Assembly: GCA_017551515.1 (NCBI GenBank) | Contig: JAFZLK010000047.1 | Coordinates: 1-64,000, forward strand | Direction of reading: 5' to 3' | DNA length: 64,000 nucleotides | From: Bacteroidales bacterium | GTDB lineage: Bacteria; Bacteroidota; Bacteroidia; Bacteroidales; ML635J-15 | The notes under the pieces: model-generated | What the model saw: only the letters and a program-made list of their open reading frames with translations | Told to the model about the DNA's origin: nothing | Database searches by the model: none | Shown: positions 17,037-24,706 of the stretch, piece after piece | Numbering within the stretch: the stretch's first letter is position 1 | Layout of the letters: each line of letters begins with the position of its first letter | Position numbers and translations under genes: made by a program

Positions 17037-19259
17037 ATGTCTGAAGAAGTGCAAATTGCTTGTAATCAGGAATATTATGTGGCCAAGATATATGGTTGCA
17101 ACGACTTTCGCAAAAAGATTGATGGCTTCGGCATAGAGGTCGGAAAGAAGATTGTCGCGCTTAGGTGCGACAATAATGGAACGTTTTCCGTTTCGGTCGA
17201 GGGACGCAAGCGCAATTGCTTGATGCCTAAATCCTATTTCTCAAATTTGTCATTAGTTTCGGCTTCTGACTCGCATTGCCAGGACTTTATAATCAAAGAA
17301 TTAAATACCGTCAATGTTTCCTTGTTCCAGACAAGAGAATCGTATGCTACGGGACTGTTTGGTGGCGAAGCGACAGCCAAATACGAATGTTGTGATTTCA
17401 ACATAACTTATTTGCCACAGGTTGACCAGATTTTTGGTGACGACTATGCCAACAAGCGTTTCCGCAACTTGGTGCTTGCCGAAAAGACCGATGTTTTTGT
17501 CGCCGTGATTGATTTCCACAAGTTGGAAACAGAGCTTGTACCTGTCGTTCAGTTGATGGACTTGGGCGTGAAGATTGTACTTGTCGTCAGAGGTTATTGC
17601 GAAGAAAATGAGGATGGTCTGTGCATTGATTTGAACAAGATGTCAAAGTTGCTCGGCATTCCAATTGTGCAGTACAACGAAGCCGACGAGACTGGCGAAA
17701 GCCGTGAAAATGTCATTCAGACAATTTTGTCGGCTTATACGGGCGACAATCCCAATTTGCGCTATGTCCATGTAAACTACGGTCGTCAGGTGGAACGGCA
17801 TATTCGCATGATACAAAAGGAGTTGGAAGGCAAGAAAGGTTGCGATTTCAATGCTTCGTCGAGGTACATGGCGATAAGTCTGATGGAAGATGACAGGATT
17901 GTCCATAGTTTCAACACTCCATGCAAGTCGTGCAACACGGTCAAGTGCTTTGTGAAGAGGCATTCGGCAGTCTTGGGCAAGCAGTACAACAATCATGTGT
18001 ACTATGTGCTGAAACAGGCTCGCCGTTCGTATGTAGATGGCTTGATTTCAATGTGTTCGGGCGTGCGCAAGTCGCAGTGGGATGCCGAGAAGGTCGATTC
18101 GGTGCTGTTGCACAAGACTTGGGGATTTCCGTTGTTTCTGCTTATGATGGCTGCAATTTTCTGCGCGACATTCGAACTGGGTAAATTCCCAATGCAATGG
18201 ATTTCAAATGCAATAGCTTCGCTTGCCGATTCGGTTAGAATGTCGGTTGGTGGCGCATTCGGCGGTTTCCTTGCTGATGGATTAATTGGCGGTGTGGGAG
18301 CGGTGCTGGCGTTTGTGCCCATTCTTTTCATTTTCTATCTCTTGGTGGGACTACTTGAAAATTCGGGATATATGTCGCGTGCCGCATATTGTACAGATGG
18401 TTTTATGCGCAAACTTGGACTGCAAGGCAAATCGTTGATACCTTTGGCTTTAGGATTCGGATGTTCTATTCCTGCCATAATGAGTACACGGCATATCGAA
18501 AGCAAGAAAGACCGTCGGCTTGCAACAATGGTAATTCCATTTTTGCCTTGCGCTGCGAAAATTCCGCTATGTTTGCTGTTGGTTTCGGCGTTCTTCCCGA
18601 AATTCCCTGCACTGATAATGTTTATATTTTATCTGGTTGGAATTTTGTTGGCTTTGGCATTTGCAAAACTTTACAGCAAAACACTTTGCAAGCAGGACGA
18701 GTATCCGTACATTATCGAACTTGCGCCATATAGAAGGCCGACTTTGTTTGTTTCAGTAAGTTATATGTGGAATCGCACTTGGGAGTATTTGAAACGAATT
18801 TCGGGGATAGTTGTTGCCGGCGCTATTGTGATTTGGGCGTTGGCATATTTCCCGCAAAAGCAAGAAACACAGGTTGCAAGCGATTCAATTGTAGTGGAGG
18901 CGGAGGCAATGCCTTCATATTTGGAAAAGTTTGGCGATTTTGTAGAACCGGTTTTCCGTCCGCTTGGCTTCGATTGGAAAATGTCGGTTGCTGCCATTTC
19001 TGGATTTGCAAGCAAAGAGTTGACCATAAGCACATTGCCGATTTTAAAACCATGTGCCGACGATGAAAATGATTCGTCAAGTGGCATTGCTGCCTTGGCG
19101 TTTGTATTCTTTGTGCTGATATGTTTCCCCTGTCTCGGTGCAACATCGGCAATCCGCAAGATTTCTGGCATAAAGTGGGCGTCTTTGGTTGCTGGAATTT
19201 CTATTGTGCTTGCTTGGATTGTTGCGTTTGGTGTGTATCAGATTGGAGTGCTGATATAA
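17037..19259 (+). CDS. FeoA-FeoB-like transporter with a degenerate G domain
   Basis: 740 residues from ATG 17037. Residues 1-80 resemble FeoA (SH3-like). Residues 90-260 align with the FeoB G domain by their later strands (LAEKTDVFVAVIDFHKLETELVPVVQLMDLG and IDLNKMSKLLGIPIVQ), but the P-loop GNPNxGKTT is replaced by FQTRESYATGLF, the DLPG motif by LPQVDQ, and the NMxD motif by VVRGY. The membrane part is well kept: LLENSGYMSRAAYCTDGFMRKLGL, GFGCSIPAIMSTRHIESKKDR, PFLPCAAKIP and AISGFASKELTISTL. FeoB carries Fe2+ (some relatives Mn2+) across the inner membrane under GTP control; here GTP binding looks lost. There is no frameshift. Ion and regulation are unknown. Confidence 0.85.
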   Translation: MSEEVQIACNQEYYVAKIYGCNDFRKKIDGFGIEVGKKIVALRCDNNGTFSVSVEGRKRNCLMPKSYFSNLSLVSASDSHCQDFIIKELNTVNVSLFQTRESYATGLFGGEATAKYECCDFNITYLPQVDQIFGDDYANKRFRNLVLAEKTDVFVAVIDFHKLETELVPVVQLMDLGVKIVLVVRGYCEENEDGLCIDLNKMSKLLGIPIVQYNEADETGESRENVIQTILSAYTGDNPNLRYVHVNYGRQVERHIRMIQKELEGKKGCDFNASSRYMAISLMEDDRIVHSFNTPCKSCNTVKCFVKRHSAVLGKQYNNHVYYVLKQARRSYVDGLISMCSGVRKSQWDAEKVDSVLLHKTWGFPLFLLMMAAIFCATFELGKFPMQWISNAIASLADSVRMSVGGAFGGFLADGLIGGVGAVLAFVPILFIFYLLVGLLENSGYMSRAAYCTDGFMRKLGLQGKSLIPLALGFGCSIPAIMSTRHIESKKDRRLATMVIPFLPCAAKIPLCLLLVSAFFPKFPALIMFIFYLVGILLALAFAKLYSKTLCKQDEYPYIIELAPYRRPTLFVSVSYMWNRTWEYLKRISGIVVAGAIVIWALAYFPQKQETQVASDSIVVEAEAMPSYLEKFGDFVEPVFRPLGFDWKMSVAAISGFASKELTISTLPILKPCADDENDSSSGIAALAFVFFVLICFPCLGATSAIRKISGIKWASLVAGISIVLAWIVAFGVYQIGVLI

Positions 19260-19294
19260 TGCTAATATTCGTTTGCTAATGCAATAATCCTTTC

Positions 19295-19355
19295 CTTTCA
19301 TTCTGAACTTGTTTCAGTACTTTCAGCTCAGCGAAGCTAATCTGAAAAGGAGGAT
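19295..19355. repeat. Dispersed CTGAACTTGTTTCAG-type repeat
   Basis: The text around CTGAACTTGTTTCAG (19302-19316) with the downstream CTGAAAAGGAGG forms an imperfect inverted repeat between the convergent feoB-like and DPP III genes. A better copy of this repeat type is at 54236-54280. Confidence 0.55.
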
Positions 19356-19373
19356 TGTTTCATATACAACAAA

Positions 19374-19397
19374 AAAGGATGGCGAAAACCATCCTTT
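19374..19397 (-). terminator. Terminator of the DPP III gene
   Basis: AAAGGATGG and CCATCCTTT form a 9-bp stem with loop CGAAAA; the T run lies on the minus strand. Confidence 0.85.
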
Positions 19398-19419
19398 ATG
19401 TTTTGCATTATTCTGTGGT

Positions 19420-21492
19420 TTAGAACTTCGGCTTAATTGAATAATTCTTGCTTAACCAGAGCATCTGTTCAACAAAGTTGTCTGGATACGATATTTCTAT
19501 GTCCTTCAAGTTGCCCTTTTCGTCAAATACCTGCGTAAGTTTCGGATTTACAAAGCCTCCGTAAGGAGCGAGGTTCAATGCACGGTAGCGTTCGAGAACT
19601 TCCTTGTGCAATTCCGGGTCAACCTTTACTGCGTATTTCTCGACCATTGCTGCGCCTGCTGCGTAGTCGCCTTCCGATTTGATACGCTGAATTTCAGCAA
19701 GCAAAGTTCCGAAAAGTTCACGCAACTTCACATAGTCGTTTATCTTTACGTATGTCTTGCCGTCCTTCTTGAACATTTCGATAACGTTGTCGTCCTTGCC
19801 GTTTTCGTAGCACCAGCGTGAAATGAGTGCACGGTTGCGCATGTGGGCTTCCTCGATGTTCTTGCCTTCAAGTATTCTGGTCAACTGTGTAATAAGTCCG
19901 TTGCGGATATAGCCGTCGTATTCTGCTTTGTAGGCCTCGTTGTCAGGCAAAAGTCCAAGTTCGACCATCTTGTTATCGGCCAAGTAGTAAAGTCCGAAAA
20001 GGTCGGCACGAGCTTCCTCCAATGTTGATGAATGTTCTTTCAAAGCGTTGGGGTCGGTGTCTGGCAAAAGTTGACCACTGCCGTGACCAAGACATTCGTG
20101 GAGGTCGGTGTGAAGATTGTCGGTGATAGAACTGTATTTCTTGGTCCTTTCGATTTCTTCTTTGCTAGCTGCAAATTCTTCTAGACTTCCGCCACGTTGC
20201 AATGCTGCTTGGTCGTAGGCGTAGGTGAGGTTGGTAATGGTTACCGACTTTGAGCCGTGGTCCTTGCGAATCCAGTCGGCATTAGGCAGGTTGATTCCGA
20301 TTGGCGGTGCAGGGAAGCAGTCGCCTCCGAGAGCAACTACATTTATTGCCTTTGCCGAAACACCTTTTACCTTTTCCTTCTTGAAGCGCTTGTCAACAGG
20401 GCTGTTGTCTTCGAACCACTGTGCATTTTCGCTGATGAGTTTTGTCATCTTGGTAGCTTCGATGTCCTTGAAGTCAACTATTGCTTCCCAAGTAGCCTTA
20501 AGCCCTAGTGGGTCGCCATAGTTTTCGATAAAGCCGTTTACATAATCAACGCGAGGGTCGGTGTTTTCAGCCCACATTACATTGTATTCGTCCCAAGTTG
20601 TAAGGTCACCGGTCTTGTAGTATTCAATAAGTTTGCGCAGTTCAGCTTTCTGCACATCACTTTCTGCAAACTCGATGGCTTTTTCAAGGTTCTCGACAAT
20701 CTTTTCTATCGTTTCGCTGTACATTCCGTCAATTTTGTAGGTGCGTTCCACGATATTTCCACCATCGGCAGTCTTTAACAGCTTTGAATTTAAACCTTTG
20801 GAGATTGGTCTTGCGGTGTCGGGAACTTGCATATTGTTATAGTAGTCTTCGACTTCCTTTGCGGTTAGGTTCTCGTAGAAGTTGTTGCACGACTGTGCAA
20901 TAATGTCAACGCCCTCGGCTGTATTGTTTTTGCTTTGGTACTTGTCGGGATTGAAGATGATGTCGCAGAGAAGGTCGGTGAACTCATTTTTGTCCATGCC
21001 TTCAGTGTAGTTGAGAGCAATGTAGCCGTCTTTTGACTGTTCTAGCAGCATCCTAAAATATTCTTCCGAAAACTTAGGCGTGAACTTGTCGTTGGAATAG
21101 TGGTGGTGGATGCCGTTTGCGAACCATACCTTTTTAAGATAAATCTCGAAGTTTTTCCAATCTTCGCATTCCTTATCGCCTTCGTAGGTGGTGTAAATGC
21201 CTTCAAGGGTGTTGCGAATCATAAGATTGTACTTGAAGAACTGGTCGTACAGAATGTCACGACCCCAGTAGGTGGCTTCGGCTAAATAATAGATGAACTG
21301 CTTTTGCTGTAGAGATAGCGAATCCCAGTCTGGTACTTGGTAGCGCATTACCTTGATGTCATCAAACTGGTCAATTTGCCATTGGAATTCCTGTTCCTCG
21401 GCAGGCTTTGCTTCTTCTTTCTTTTCCGTGCACGATGACACGATTAAACTTCCGCTAAGCATAATGAACATTAGTTTTGTTAAGTTTTTCAT
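19420..21492 (-). CDS. Dipeptidyl-peptidase III-like metallopeptidase (M49), lipoprotein
   Basis: From ATG 21492 (MKNLTKLMFIMLSGSLIVSSC) the protein is 690 residues, with a lipobox ending at Cys21. The M49 zinc motif HECLGH is at about residue 460 and the second motif EEARADLFG lies about 50 residues later, both intact. M49 enzymes remove dipeptides from the N-terminus of peptides. Most are cytosolic; the lipid anchor here implies a periplasmic or surface role in peptide feeding. Confidence 0.92.
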   Translation of the reverse strand: MKNLTKLMFIMLSGSLIVSSCTEKKEEAKPAEEQEFQWQIDQFDDIKVMRYQVPDWDSLSLQQKQFIYYLAEATYWGRDILYDQFFKYNLMIRNTLEGIYTTYEGDKECEDWKNFEIYLKKVWFANGIHHHYSNDKFTPKFSEEYFRMLLEQSKDGYIALNYTEGMDKNEFTDLLCDIIFNPDKYQSKNNTAEGVDIIAQSCNNFYENLTAKEVEDYYNNMQVPDTARPISKGLNSKLLKTADGGNIVERTYKIDGMYSETIEKIVENLEKAIEFAESDVQKAELRKLIEYYKTGDLTTWDEYNVMWAENTDPRVDYVNGFIENYGDPLGLKATWEAIVDFKDIEATKMTKLISENAQWFEDNSPVDKRFKKEKVKGVSAKAINVVALGGDCFPAPPIGINLPNADWIRKDHGSKSVTITNLTYAYDQAALQRGGSLEEFAASKEEIERTKKYSSITDNLHTDLHECLGHGSGQLLPDTDPNALKEHSSTLEEARADLFGLYYLADNKMVELGLLPDNEAYKAEYDGYIRNGLITQLTRILEGKNIEEAHMRNRALISRWCYENGKDDNVIEMFKKDGKTYVKINDYVKLRELFGTLLAEIQRIKSEGDYAAGAAMVEKYAVKVDPELHKEVLERYRALNLAPYGGFVNPKLTQVFDEKGNLKDIEISYPDNFVEQMLWLSKNYSIKPKF

Positions 21493-21546
21493 ATACAATA
21501 AATTATTACAAAAATTTCTTCAATTCAAACATTTCTGTCCCATTTG

Positions 21547-21554
21547 CAAAGATA
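21547..21554 (-). promoter_or_regulatory. -7 box of the DPP III gene
   Basis: TATCTTTG on the minus strand, 54 bases before ATG 21492. Confidence 0.6.
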
Positions 21555-21630
21555 GTTACTTTTTGCTTGTATAATACTTTGTTTGCGTGTTTTAGCGTAT
21601 TAGTCTGATATATAGAAAATAATCCGTGTA

Positions 21631-21668
21631 TAAACGACAATAAACGAATAATAAACGAAAGTAAATGT
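21631..21668. repeat. TAAACGA repeats at helical spacing
   Basis: TAAACGA starts at 21631, 21641 and 21652, with TAAATG at 21662, a spacing of 10-11 bp that puts all copies on one face of the helix. They lie about 80-115 bases ahead of the ORF6N gene and could be an operator. Confidence 0.5.
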
Positions 21669-21744
21669 TTGTATTCGCTTTGTTGTTTGCGCTTAGGCGA
21701 TATTTGCGGAAAAAATTATTGTTTAATATTATTAATAGGTGCGT

Positions 21745-22623
21745 ATGGCAAATTTGATTCTTTCGGATTTTTCTTCTTATGAAGTTGAAAATTTGATATT
21801 TACAATAAGGAATAAGCAGGTGATGATTGACTATCATCTTGCCGAACTTTATGGGGTTGAAACCAAGGTTCTCAATCAGCAGGTGAAGCGTAATATTGAG
21901 CGTTTTCCAGAGCGTTTTAGGTTTCAATTGACTGATGATGAACGCAATAAGGTGGTCACAATTTGTGACCACCTCGAAAAGTTAAAGTTTTCAAAGACGA
22001 ATCCTTATGCTTTTACAGAGCAGGGTGTTGCTATGCTTTCGGCAGTGCTTCGAAGCGAAACTGCAGTTGCGGTTAGTGTGCGGATTATCGATGCGTTTGT
22101 CGAAATGAGGAATGCTATTTCGCGTGACGGTTCAATAATTAAGCGCATTGATAGTCTCGAGCAGAGCCGTGTCGATGCAGATAGAAAGTTTGATAAGATT
22201 TTTTCGGTGATAGAAAGCAGAAACTTGAATAAAAAGGAAGGCATCTTTTTCAATGGTCAGGTATTTGATGCGTATGTATTTATAATAGAATTGATAAAAA
22301 GTGCAGAGCATAGGTTGGTTTTAATTGACAACTACATAGACGAGTCGGTGTTGCTGATGCTTGCAAAAAGAAAGGATAATGTAGTTGCTATGATTTATAC
22401 GCAAGGTATTTCAAAGCAATTGAAATTAGACATTGCAAAGCATAATGCAGAATATAAACCAATTGAAGTCGTTGTTTTCAAGAATGCACATGACAGGTTT
22501 CTGCTTGTTGATGATAAGGTGTATCATGTTGGTGCTTCATTGAAAGACTTGGGCAAGAAATTGTTTGCACTTGCGCTTATGAATGATGTGACTGCCGAAT
22601 GGCTGATTTCAAAAATTGAATGA
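21745..22623 (+). CDS. ORF6N-domain protein with PLD-like C-terminal domain
   Basis: I take ATG 21745 (MANLILSDF, 292 residues) over the GTG two codons before. Residues 15-105 form the ORF6N DNA-binding domain of phage anti-repressors, with DYHLAELYGVETKVLNQQVKRNIERFPERFRFQL and PYAFTEQGVAMLS. The C-terminal part (HDRFLLVDDKVYHVGASLKDLGKK) resembles a phospholipase-D-like half-site, but with HxR rather than HxK, so activity is doubtful. Such proteins are common on Bacteroidales chromosomes. A near-perfect palindrome lies inside its coding sequence. Confidence 0.85.
   Translation: MANLILSDFSSYEVENLIFTIRNKQVMIDYHLAELYGVETKVLNQQVKRNIERFPERFRFQLTDDERNKVVTICDHLEKLKFSKTNPYAFTEQGVAMLSAVLRSETAVAVSVRIIDAFVEMRNAISRDGSIIKRIDSLEQSRVDADRKFDKIFSVIESRNLNKKEGIFFNGQVFDAYVFIIELIKSAEHRLVLIDNYIDESVLLMLAKRKDNVVAMIYTQGISKQLKLDIAKHNAEYKPIEVVVFKNAHDRFLLVDDKVYHVGASLKDLGKKLFALALMNDVTAEWLISKIE
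21951..21973. repeat. 23-bp palindrome inside the ORF6N gene
   Basis: Two 11-bp arms (GGTGGTCACAA and TTGTGACCACC) meet at one central base. It encodes VVTICDHL of the ORF6N domain. Confidence 0.9.
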
Positions 22624-22651
22624 TTTTTTTTCCAAATCGTAAATCAAATGT

Positions 22652-22659
22652 TATTTTTG
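22652..22659 (+). promoter_or_regulatory. -7 box of the AlbA_2-M64 pair
   Basis: TATTTTTG, 16 bases before ATG 22676. Confidence 0.6.
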
Positions 22660-22675
22660 TTGCAAATTTTGTTTC

Positions 22676-23335
22676 ATGGATTTACAGAGAAACGAACTGC
22701 TTGAGCGCATTGCGGAAGGTGAGGGCTTACACCTCGACTTTAAGCATAGCATAACCGATTCGGGAAAGATTGCCCGTTCGTTGGCAGCATACGCCAATAC
22801 CGATGGCGGTTCGTTGCTGATTGGTGTTCGTGACAACGGTTCAATAGCAGGCGTGAAATCCGAAGAAGAGTGCTACATGATAGAGACTGCATCGTTGCTA
22901 TATACTTATCCTTTAGTTGAATATTCGACTGTCAATCATGTTATTGATGGTAAGAATGTGCTTGAAGTTGTCGTTGAGCATAGCGAAAATCTTCCGCATT
23001 ATGCGCCCGATGTGCGAGGTGACATGAGGGCTTTTGTACGGTGTGCCGACAAGAATGTACTTGCTCCGTCTGAACTTGTTCGGTATTGGCGACAATCAAA
23101 GAGTTATGTGCCATCGGATTTGTATTACGATGATGTCATGAAGTTGATTGTGGACGAGATTCGTATAAACGGATTTGTTACAAAAGATTTCATTGTTCAT
23201 TTTACGGGAATGTCTGTGCGAAGTGTCGAGGATGTGCTTGTAAACTTAATGCTTATGCAAGTCGTTAGTATTGAAATGGATGAAAAAACTGTTCATTTCG
23301 TTTTTACAGAAGAATACAAAAATCAATGTATATGA
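22676..23335 (+). CDS. AlbA_2 (Schlafen-type) domain protein
   Basis: 219 residues. The AlbA_2 domain covers residues 5-130: EGLHLDFKHSITDSGKIARSLAAYANTDGGSLLIGVRDNGSIAG is the diagnostic core, with the ExxxDFK and NTDGG elements. A helical C-terminal region may be a winged helix (YYDDVMKLIVDEIRINGFVTKDFIVHFTGMSVRSVEDVL). These proteins are thought to bind nucleic acid, often as regulators. Its TGA overlaps the ATG of the M64 peptidase gene (ATGA), so the two are coupled. Confidence 0.85.
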   Translation: MDLQRNELLERIAEGEGLHLDFKHSITDSGKIARSLAAYANTDGGSLLIGVRDNGSIAGVKSEEECYMIETASLLYTYPLVEYSTVNHVIDGKNVLEVVVEHSENLPHYAPDVRGDMRAFVRCADKNVLAPSELVRYWRQSKSYVPSDLYYDDVMKLIVDEIRINGFVTKDFIVHFTGMSVRSVEDVLVNLMLMQVVSIEMDEKTVHFVFTEEYKNQCI

Positions 23336-24609
23336 GAAAGCTAGTTGCAATGTTATTGTTGCTTGTCCCAGTGTTAGTTTCGGCGCAGTTTGACAAGTAT
23401 TTTGAGGATAGAACCATGCGTGTAGATTATTTTCATGCTGGTGATGCAAATGATGATACCTATTACATTGATGAAGTCATTGCCGAACCTTTTTGGGGCG
23501 GTTCTAAAGTCAATCTGATAGACGAAACGAAATTCGGAAAATATCTGGTAAAAGTTTTTGACAAGGCATCTGGAACGCTGATTTACAGCAAGTCGTATTC
23601 GACTTTGTTTGGTGAGTGGCAGACGGTTGACGAGGCCAAGTCGGTGCAGAAAAGTTTTTCGGAGTCGGTTGTATTTCCATATCCAAAGGCTACCGTTACG
23701 GTTGTATTATGCACAAAGTCTTTTGAAACAGGTGATTATGTTGAAAAATATCGATATGACATTAATCCTGCTGACAAATGTTTGATTAAGCAGGACAATC
23801 GCCACAAGTATCCAGTTTTTGAAGTTCACAAGGGTGGTAATGGTGATGCTTCTCATAAAGTAGACATTGTGATTGTTCCTGATGGCTATACGGCTTCGCA
23901 GATGTCGTTGTTCAAAAAGGATTGCGAAAAATTCAAGAAGGAATTTTTTTGCTACGAACCATATACTTCGCACAAAGATGATTTCAATATTCATGCTGTC
24001 CTTGCTCCATCGGAGGAGTCGGGTGTGGATGAGCCGTGCAGGGGGATATGGAAGAATACGGTAGTAAGTTGTTCGTACTGGTCGCTTGGAAGTGAACGCT
24101 ATCTTATGACCACCGACAACAAGACTTTGCGCGATGTGGCAGCCAATGCTCCTTACGACCAGATATATATTCTTGTCAATAGTCCAAAATATGGTGGCGG
24201 TGGAATTTTCAACTGGTATTGCACTGGAGTTAATTCCAACAAGATGGCAGGAAAAATAATCGTGCATGAGTTCGGACATGGTTTTGCTGGACTTGGTGAC
24301 GAATATGTTGGCGGTGCAGAATATAATGACTTTTACAATAAGAAGTTGGAACCGGCTGATCCGAATGTCACGACTTTAGTCAATTTCGATGTGAAATGGA
24401 AGGACATGATAGAACCTGGCACGCCGATTCCTACGCCAGCAACAGCTGAATACAAGGATAAGGTCGGTGTATATGAGGGCGCTGGCTATATGAGCAAGGA
24501 TTTTTATCGACCAATGCAGGACTGTCTGATGAACCATTTTCAGTGCGATGCGTTTTGCCCTGTTTGTCAGCGTGCTATTGTGAAGATGATTGAGTTTTAC
24601 ACTAAATAA
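23332..24609 (+). CDS. M64-family (IgA-peptidase-like) metallopeptidase, secreted
   Basis: ATG 23332 overlaps the upstream TGA. The 425-residue protein has a signal peptide (MRKLVAMLLLLVPVLVSAQ), an N-terminal beta domain of about 140 residues, and the M64 catalytic motif HEFGHGFAGLGDEY near residue 318. DIVIVPDGYTASQM at about 180 is also typical. The C-terminal CDAFCPVCQRAIVKMIE completes the family pattern. It should act outside the inner membrane on protein. Coupling to an AlbA_2 gene is odd for a secreted enzyme. Confidence 0.9.
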   Translation: MRKLVAMLLLLVPVLVSAQFDKYFEDRTMRVDYFHAGDANDDTYYIDEVIAEPFWGGSKVNLIDETKFGKYLVKVFDKASGTLIYSKSYSTLFGEWQTVDEAKSVQKSFSESVVFPYPKATVTVVLCTKSFETGDYVEKYRYDINPADKCLIKQDNRHKYPVFEVHKGGNGDASHKVDIVIVPDGYTASQMSLFKKDCEKFKKEFFCYEPYTSHKDDFNIHAVLAPSEESGVDEPCRGIWKNTVVSCSYWSLGSERYLMTTDNKTLRDVAANAPYDQIYILVNSPKYGGGGIFNWYCTGVNSNKMAGKIIVHEFGHGFAGLGDEYVGGAEYNDFYNKKLEPADPNVTTLVNFDVKWKDMIEPGTPIPTPATAEYKDKVGVYEGAGYMSKDFYRPMQDCLMNHFQCDAFCPVCQRAIVKMIEFYTK

Positions 24610-24663
24610 AATTTGCGTTCAAAAAAAGTTTAATTGACATTGACGAATGTGATTTGTTTTTTT

Positions 24664-24671
24664 TACTTTTG
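24664..24671 (+). promoter_or_regulatory. -7 box of the 1074-residue dehydrogenase gene
   Basis: TACTTTTG, 35 bases before ATG 24707. Confidence 0.6.
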
Positions 24672-24706
24672 CACTCGTCAATCCAAAAAATACAAAAAGA
24701 AGAACT

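Noticed and set aside
17037-19259. FeoB G-domain loss as a sequencing frameshift
   Set aside because: The frame is continuous from FeoA to the channel domain, and the strands following each lost motif still align in the same frame.
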